Assembly (NCBI GenBank): GCA_964449305.1
Contig: CAYUYM010000008.1
Coordinates: 1-55,497, forward strand
DNA length: 55,497 nucleotides
Direction: 5' to 3'
DNA from: CAYUYM01 sp964449305
Lineage (GTDB): Bacteria; Bacteroidota; Ignavibacteria; SZUA-365; CAYQST01
In this document: positions 51,582 through 55,497 of the stretch, in pieces
Layout of the letters: every line of letters begins with the position of its first letter
Position numbering within the stretch: the stretch's first letter is position 1
Program-made: the position numbers and the translations under genes
Notes under the pieces: generated by a model
The model's database searches: none
What the model was told of the DNA's origin: nothing
Seen by the model: the letters and a program-made list of their open reading frames with translations, nothing else

Positions 51582-53423
51582 TCATCGCTGTCCGATGCAG
51601 AGCATGGACCGCGTCACGCGCGTTCCTCCGTCCTGCAGGATGGCGATATGGAGGCCGGGATGGAAGCCGTCCGTCGGGATGCGCACGGAGACACTGCCCG
51701 CGGGGATCGACCCGGCAGGCCTCTCGTACACCCGCCTGCCGAGCGCATCCACGACGATGAGCCGGGCATGCGGACCGACCGTCTGCACAGGCACCATCGT
51801 CCAGGCACCGGTGGGGAACGGATTCGGATGGTTCACGCCGATCTGTGGATCCGCGGGGGGGGTGAGTCCATGCGACACCGACACGGGGCTTCCCGGCTCG
51901 AACCGCACAAGGTCGATGAAGGACGCGTCGCCACCCGTGAACAGCGTGTCGCTGCTGTTGGCCACCGGCCCCGAGACGGCATTGCCAAAGTCATACGTCG
52001 TGTTGGGGATGAAACCCAGGCCGCCATGCACGCGGATCTCGATGATGTGCCCGGCGGCGATGGTGTGCATGCAGGCGTTGAGCCGGAAGGTGACGCGCTC
52101 CCTGCCGGCGCCGTTGGGCGTCACCTGCACATGCCCGCGCGTCAGGGGCTTCGAGGAGTTGTCTGCGGGGTTCACATCAAAGGCGGTGAGCGCCGCCTGG
52201 TAGGTGCTGCCGGAACCATTGAGCGTGAGCGTCGCCGTGCCCTGGATGCCCGCCACGGTGGTCGCCTCCGCGAAGGGCGCCGACCGGAAGATCATCGCCG
52301 CAGAACCCACACCCTGGGCATAGGCGGTCGTGGTCCGTCCCTCCGCCGCAGGCGCCTGCGCTGTCAGGGCGCCATCCGCGGTGAAGTGCAGACGGAGGCG
52401 GGAGAGGCGGGGATCCGCATCAACGGACGCGGAACCCCACACGCCGGCGTCGTCCAATGTGAGGACGACCGGGACGTTGGTGGCCGCATCAATCATCACC
52501 ACGGCGCTGTCGGGGCTCGCGACATCGCCCTCCGCCGTCACTCCCTTGAGCCAGTGATCCAGCCAGGCGCGGTACAGCCGTTCGAACTCGGCGCGGATCT
52601 GCGGCTGCGTCGGAGACGCGTGTGTGCCGGGGTACAGGACGATGCGCTTCGGTCCGGCGATGGATGCGAACTGGCGGAGCGCCGATGACGGGTTGAAGAA
52701 CTGGTCGTAGTAGCTCACCATGATGAGTGTCGGGATGGTGACGCCCGTTTCGAGCGCGGTGGTGGAATACCGGGTGAGCGTGGGAAGGATGAGTGGTGTG
52801 TCGCCGGCGATGAGCGCCGGGCGCACGGTGTCCTTCACAAAGGAATCGAAGCGCACATTCGAGTACTGGATGGCGTTGCTGAAGAGCCAGTTCAAGGCGT
52901 TGTCGGCGCACCAGTCCTCCTCGAAGCGCCCGTTGGCCACGATGGACACGACGCAGCGCACCGGCATGCCGAAGGCTGCCGCGGCCCAGGCATGGATGCC
53001 CCCCTGCGATGCCCCGGCCACGCCGATCCTGTCGGCGCGCACATGCGGGAGCGCTGCGACGAAGGCGATCACGTTGCGCAGATCGTCCAACACGCGTGGG
53101 GCGGTGAACATCGAGAAAACCCCCTGCGAGTTTCCCTGCCCACGGACCGAGTAGGTGGCGGTGGCATAGCCCGCAGCCGCGAAATTCTGGACATACGACC
53201 GCATGTCGTTCTTGGACCCGTTGAAACCGTGGACAAAGACGATGCCGGGAAAGCCCTCCGCAGGGGGCGTGCTGCCGGGGTGGCCGTAGATCGCATCGAG
53301 CCGGATGCCGTCGTCGGCGATGATGGTGGTGTCCACCACGCGGGGCGCCTGCGCATGCGCCATGGTCACGAGTGTGAAAAGGACGAGCGGGAGGACAAGG
53401 CGGAAGCGATGCGTCGGTGGCAT
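51582..53423 (-). CDS. Secreted X-Pro dipeptidyl-peptidase/CocE-type alpha/beta hydrolase with T9SS sorting domain
   Basis: A 613-residue protein. Signal peptide about 1-25 (ends AHAQ). The alpha/beta hydrolase (S15-like) spans about 28-300 with nucleophile S139 in GVAGASQGG, acid D240 in SYYDQFF and H268 in YPGTHAS. A C-terminal beta domain (about 310-505) matches the jelly-roll of CocE/PepX proteins. The last ~80 residues (HPNPFPTG, LIVVDALGRRVYERP, IPTDGFHPGLHIAILQ) form a T9SS type A sorting domain, so the enzyme should be released or anchored at the surface. Possible activities: dipeptidyl peptidase or esterase. Confidence 0.88.
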   Translation of the reverse strand: MPPTHRFRLVLPLVLFTLVTMAHAQAPRVVDTTIIADDGIRLDAIYGHPGSTPPAEGFPGIVFVHGFNGSKNDMRSYVQNFAAAGYATATYSVRGQGNSQGVFSMFTAPRVLDDLRNVIAFVAALPHVRADRIGVAGASQGGIHAWAAAAFGMPVRCVVSIVANGRFEEDWCADNALNWLFSNAIQYSNVRFDSFVKDTVRPALIAGDTPLILPTLTRYSTTALETGVTIPTLIMVSYYDQFFNPSSALRQFASIAGPKRIVLYPGTHASPTQPQIRAEFERLYRAWLDHWLKGVTAEGDVASPDSAVVMIDAATNVPVVLTLDDAGVWGSASVDADPRLSRLRLHFTADGALTAQAPAAEGRTTTAYAQGVGSAAMIFRSAPFAEATTVAGIQGTATLTLNGSGSTYQAALTAFDVNPADNSSKPLTRGHVQVTPNGAGRERVTFRLNACMHTIAAGHIIEIRVHGGLGFIPNTTYDFGNAVSGPVANSSDTLFTGGDASFIDLVRFEPGSPVSVSHGLTPPADPQIGVNHPNPFPTGAWTMVPVQTVGPHARLIVVDALGRRVYERPAGSIPAGSVSVRIPTDGFHPGLHIAILQDGGTRVTRSMLCIGQR

Positions 53424-53551
53424 GGGACACTCCGGAGTTCGTGGCCACCCGGGTCCGTGGTGAGGATGTCCGGGTGTGCGGGCAAGCTACGAAATCCGGC
53501 GGAGAATTGCAGGGCACGGCGCATGCACCAGGCTGGCGACGCCGGATGGGC

Positions 53552-53582
53552 GTTGCAATTCCCCGTGAGTTGGATATATTGC
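53552..53582 (+). promoter_or_regulatory. Promoter immediately in front of terC
   Basis: GTTG (53552-53555), 19 nt, TATATTGC (53575-53582) in the Bacteroidota spacing; alternatively TTGCAA-n16-TATATT. The transcript would start at or next to the ATG at 53587, which implies a leaderless or near-leaderless mRNA. Confidence 0.45.
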
Positions 53583-53586
53583 CGCA

Positions 53587-54510
53587 ATGGAACTGCAAAC
53601 AACACTCTGGGTCGGTTTCGGCGTACTTGTTCTTGTCATGCTCGCATTGGACCTCGGGGTGTTCAACAGGAAATCCCACGAGATCCACATCCGGGAGGCC
53701 ATCGGCTGGAGCGTGCTGTGGATCTCCATCGCCCTGGCGTTCAATGTCGTCATCCTTCTCACCGAGGGGCATGAGGCCGCCATCAACTTCCTCACCGGCT
53801 ACCTTGTGGAGAAGGCGCTGTCGGTGGACAACCTGTTCGTCTTCCTCATCATCTTCACCTTCTTCGGAGTGGAGGGGCGCTATCAGCACAAGGTGCTGTT
53901 CTGGGGCATCATCGGCGCCCTGGTGATGCGGGGCATCTTCATCGCCGCCGGCATCGCGCTCATCTCCCTTCTGCACTGGACCATCTACCTGCTCGGCGCC
54001 TTTCTCATCTTCACCGGCATCAAGATCGGCATCCACCAGAACGAGAACGTCCATCCGGAACGCAACCCGATTCTCCGCTTCCTCCGGAAGTTCATCCCCA
54101 TCTCGAGGGAGTTCCATGGCGACAGGTTCTTCATCCGCCGCGAGGGCAGACGCATCGCCACACCGCTGTTCGTGGCTCTTGTGGTGGTGGAATCCACCGA
54201 TGTGGTGTTTGCGGTGGATTCCATCCCCGCGATCCTCGGCATCACCACCGATCCCTTCATCGTGTACAGCTCCAACATTCTCGCAATCCTCGGCCTGCGC
54301 GCGTTGTACTTCGCGCTTGCGGGGATGATGAAACTGTTCCGCTATCTGCACTACGGCCTGTCGGCGGTGCTCGTCTTCATCGGCATCAAGATGGTGATCG
54401 CGGACTGGTACAAGATGCCCGTGTGGATGGCGCTCGGCACGGTGGGGCTGATCCTCGTCGTCTCCGTTCTCGCGTCGGTCATCATCCGCAAACCGGAAAC
54501 GTCCGAGTGA
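53587..54510 (+). CDS. TerC/Alx-family membrane protein
   Basis: A 307-residue integral membrane protein with seven to nine hydrophobic segments. TerC hallmarks are present: EKALSVDNLFVFLIIFTFF (76-94) and VVVESTDVVFAVDSIPAILGIT (199-220), both with conserved acidic residues inside the membrane, probably for metal ions such as Mn. The family is linked to manganese export and protection of secreted proteins. No Shine-Dalgarno sequence and no yybP-ykoY riboswitch are visible; the promoter abuts the ATG. Confidence 0.93.
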   Translation: MELQTTLWVGFGVLVLVMLALDLGVFNRKSHEIHIREAIGWSVLWISIALAFNVVILLTEGHEAAINFLTGYLVEKALSVDNLFVFLIIFTFFGVEGRYQHKVLFWGIIGALVMRGIFIAAGIALISLLHWTIYLLGAFLIFTGIKIGIHQNENVHPERNPILRFLRKFIPISREFHGDRFFIRREGRRIATPLFVALVVVESTDVVFAVDSIPAILGITTDPFIVYSSNILAILGLRALYFALAGMMKLFRYLHYGLSAVLVFIGIKMVIADWYKMPVWMALGTVGLILVVSVLASVIIRKPETSE

Positions 54511-54652
54511 CACGCCATGGCGCGGTGCTTGCGGACCGTGGATGCCATGCGTATGGGCGCTCTTCATTTTTTCGCGGCTTTTCGTCATATTGAATCATTC
54601 GCCCGTGGCGACACGGGAATCCCGATCTTCCACCCGCATTCGGAGCCGTATC

Positions 54653-54910
54653 ATGCACCCACCTGTTCAGCCATGGCCTGACGACAGCATCGAGGCGAAG
54701 GCCTATGCCGCAGTGGCCGACATTCCCACGCTGGAGATGAACGACACCAACCGCCTCGGTTACCATGTGTACCTTGCGCTCACACGCCAGATCCCCTCTC
54801 TTGAGGAGGCCGTGCTCGTGGCCCAGGCACGCATGGCGATCACGCCGCAGGAGGCGATGGAACGCATCTCCGCAAAGCTCATCGAGCTCGGCGTCGACGT
54901 CGAAGCCTGA
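54653..54910 (+). CDS. Small cytoplasmic protein, unknown function
   Basis: An 85-residue, acidic, mostly helical protein (IEAKAYAAVADIPTLEMNDTNRLGYHVYLALTRQIP, then ITPQEAMERISAKLIELGVDVEA). No signal peptide, membrane segment or known domain. GGAG lies before the ATG. It is 89 nt upstream of the STAS gene on the same strand, so they may be co-expressed. Confidence 0.62.
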   Translation: MHPPVQPWPDDSIEAKAYAAVADIPTLEMNDTNRLGYHVYLALTRQIPSLEEAVLVAQARMAITPQEAMERISAKLIELGVDVEA

Positions 54911-54999
54911 CCCATCCGCTCCGTTGCGCACGACCCGGGCGGCACGACCACCGACCCCCGCACACGACACCAGAACATCAACTCAATAAAGGCAGTACC

Positions 55000-55368
55000 A
55001 TGAACATCAAGGAATCCGTCCACGGTGACGTCATCGTCATCACCCCGAAGGGAAGTCTGCTGGGCGACGACGAGACCGCAGCATTGAAGGAGAAGCTGGC
55101 AACCGCAGTGAACGAAGGCTACCTGAAGGTCGTCCTCGATGTCGGCAACATCACCTGGATCAACAGCTCGGGTCTTGGTTCGCTGATCTCCGCTCTCGGC
55201 AATCTCAACCGCGCCGGAGGCGACCTCCGCATCGCCAACATCACCGACAAGATCGAAAGCCTCTTCCTCATCACCCAGCTCTTCAAGGTGTTCAAGACCT
55301 TCGAGACGGCCGATCGCGCCGTCGGCAGCTTCATCACCGACCCCATCCCCGACCGCGCAGGCAAGTGA
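55000..55368 (+). CDS. STAS-domain anti-sigma-factor antagonist (SpoIIAA/RsbV-like)
   Basis: A 122-residue single STAS domain. The core VVLDVGNITWINSSGLGSLISAL carries the conserved phosphorylation serine (S56 or S57 in NSSGLG). Such proteins release a sigma factor from its RsbW-type kinase when dephosphorylated. This is the more canonical of the two STAS proteins in the window, so it is a good candidate partner for the kinase at 50042. AAAGG lies before the start. A C-terminal tail of about 15 residues is unconserved. A hairpin terminator follows. Confidence 0.92.
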   Translation: MNIKESVHGDVIVITPKGSLLGDDETAALKEKLATAVNEGYLKVVLDVGNITWINSSGLGSLISALGNLNRAGGDLRIANITDKIESLFLITQLFKVFKTFETADRAVGSFITDPIPDRAGK

Positions 55369-55426
55369 CGACACGGCACTGACGGCACCCCCGGCCCGCT
55401 CGCGACAGCCGGTCCGTTCCATGAAT

Positions 55427-55452
55427 CAGGGCGACGCAGATGCGTCGCCCTG
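55427..55452 (+). terminator. Hairpin after the second STAS gene
   Basis: A 12-bp perfect inverted repeat CAGGGCGACGCA with its complement, separated by only 2 nt, lies 59 nt after the stop. The T-tract is weak (TCGCTTTG). Confidence 0.5.
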
Positions 55453-55497
55453 TCGCTTTGTGTGGTCCTGGCACCCTTCACCCGGGCGGCCACGGAT

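Noticed and set aside
52489..54588. A minus-strand open frame of about 700 codons across terC and the T9SS hydrolase gene
   Set aside because: It is antisense to terC and out of frame with the hydrolase; both real genes have full motifs.

Overview
The window is GC-rich bacterial chromosome from a Gram-negative member of the Bacteroidota/Chlorobiota (FCB) group, possibly an Ignavibacteria- or Kapabacteria-like lineage; the rank is inference. Support: an LpxK lipid A kinase, a TonB-dependent receptor, an OmpP1/FadL-type barrel, an OmpA protein with PD40 repeats, two secreted proteins ending in type IX secretion (T9SS) sorting domains, and AT-rich promoter elements of the Bacteroidota type (TAnnTTTG) in front of several genes. 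No rRNA, tRNA, insertion sequence, prophage or CRISPR array was seen.

Layout. 1-360: dispersed palindromic repeats. 361-1392: hypA and a SRAP/YedK gene. 1564-10584 (minus): a six-gene chemosensory cluster, transcribed CheR-TPR, double CheW, receptor, CheA-REC, CheB, then a REC-PAS-histidine kinase. It resembles the Wsp/alternative-cellular-function class, but a histidine kinase sits where Wsp has a diguanylate cyclase. 10831-14397: suhB, a PfkB kinase, mtnA and recO. 14530-16782: HtrA protease facing a PAP2 membrane phosphatase. 16891-19460: TonB receptor and a small membrane protein. 19461-20065: a second repeat cluster. 20066-21886: the cobalamin and reactivation half of methionine synthase. 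21951-22492: a tandem array of hairpin-forming repeats. 22486-25455: two secreted proteins and a sensorless sigma-54 activator. 25648-29706: tryptophanase, a glycosyltransferase, and an NHL-type secreted protein broken by an in-frame stop. 29795-34637: LarA, a STAS protein, serC, a quinone reductase, a secreted protein and a membrane methyltransferase. 34615-37575 (minus): lpxK, a DUF374 acyltransferase, a nitrilase and two small genes. 37591-43928: PD40-OmpA protein, penicillin acylase, sirtuin, pyruvate kinase. 44019-53423 (minus): PpiD, FadL-like barrel, two lipoproteins, FBPase, an RsbW-type kinase and a T9SS-exported hydrolase. 53587-55368: TerC, a small orphan and a second STAS protein.

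How the genes may work together. Envelope biogenesis and quality control are well represented (HtrA, PpiD, LpxK, DUF374, FadL, OmpA, TonB receptor). Central carbon metabolism is scattered (pyk, fbp, serC, larA, tnaA). Signalling consists of the chemosensory array with kinase output, a sigma-54 activator beside a T9SS cargo gene, and pieces of a partner-switching system (two STAS proteins and one RsbW-type kinase) with no sigma factor or phosphatase in view. The observations most worth follow-up are the chemosensory cluster, the hairpin repeat array, the half-size MetH, the sigma-54 locus and the interrupted NHL gene.
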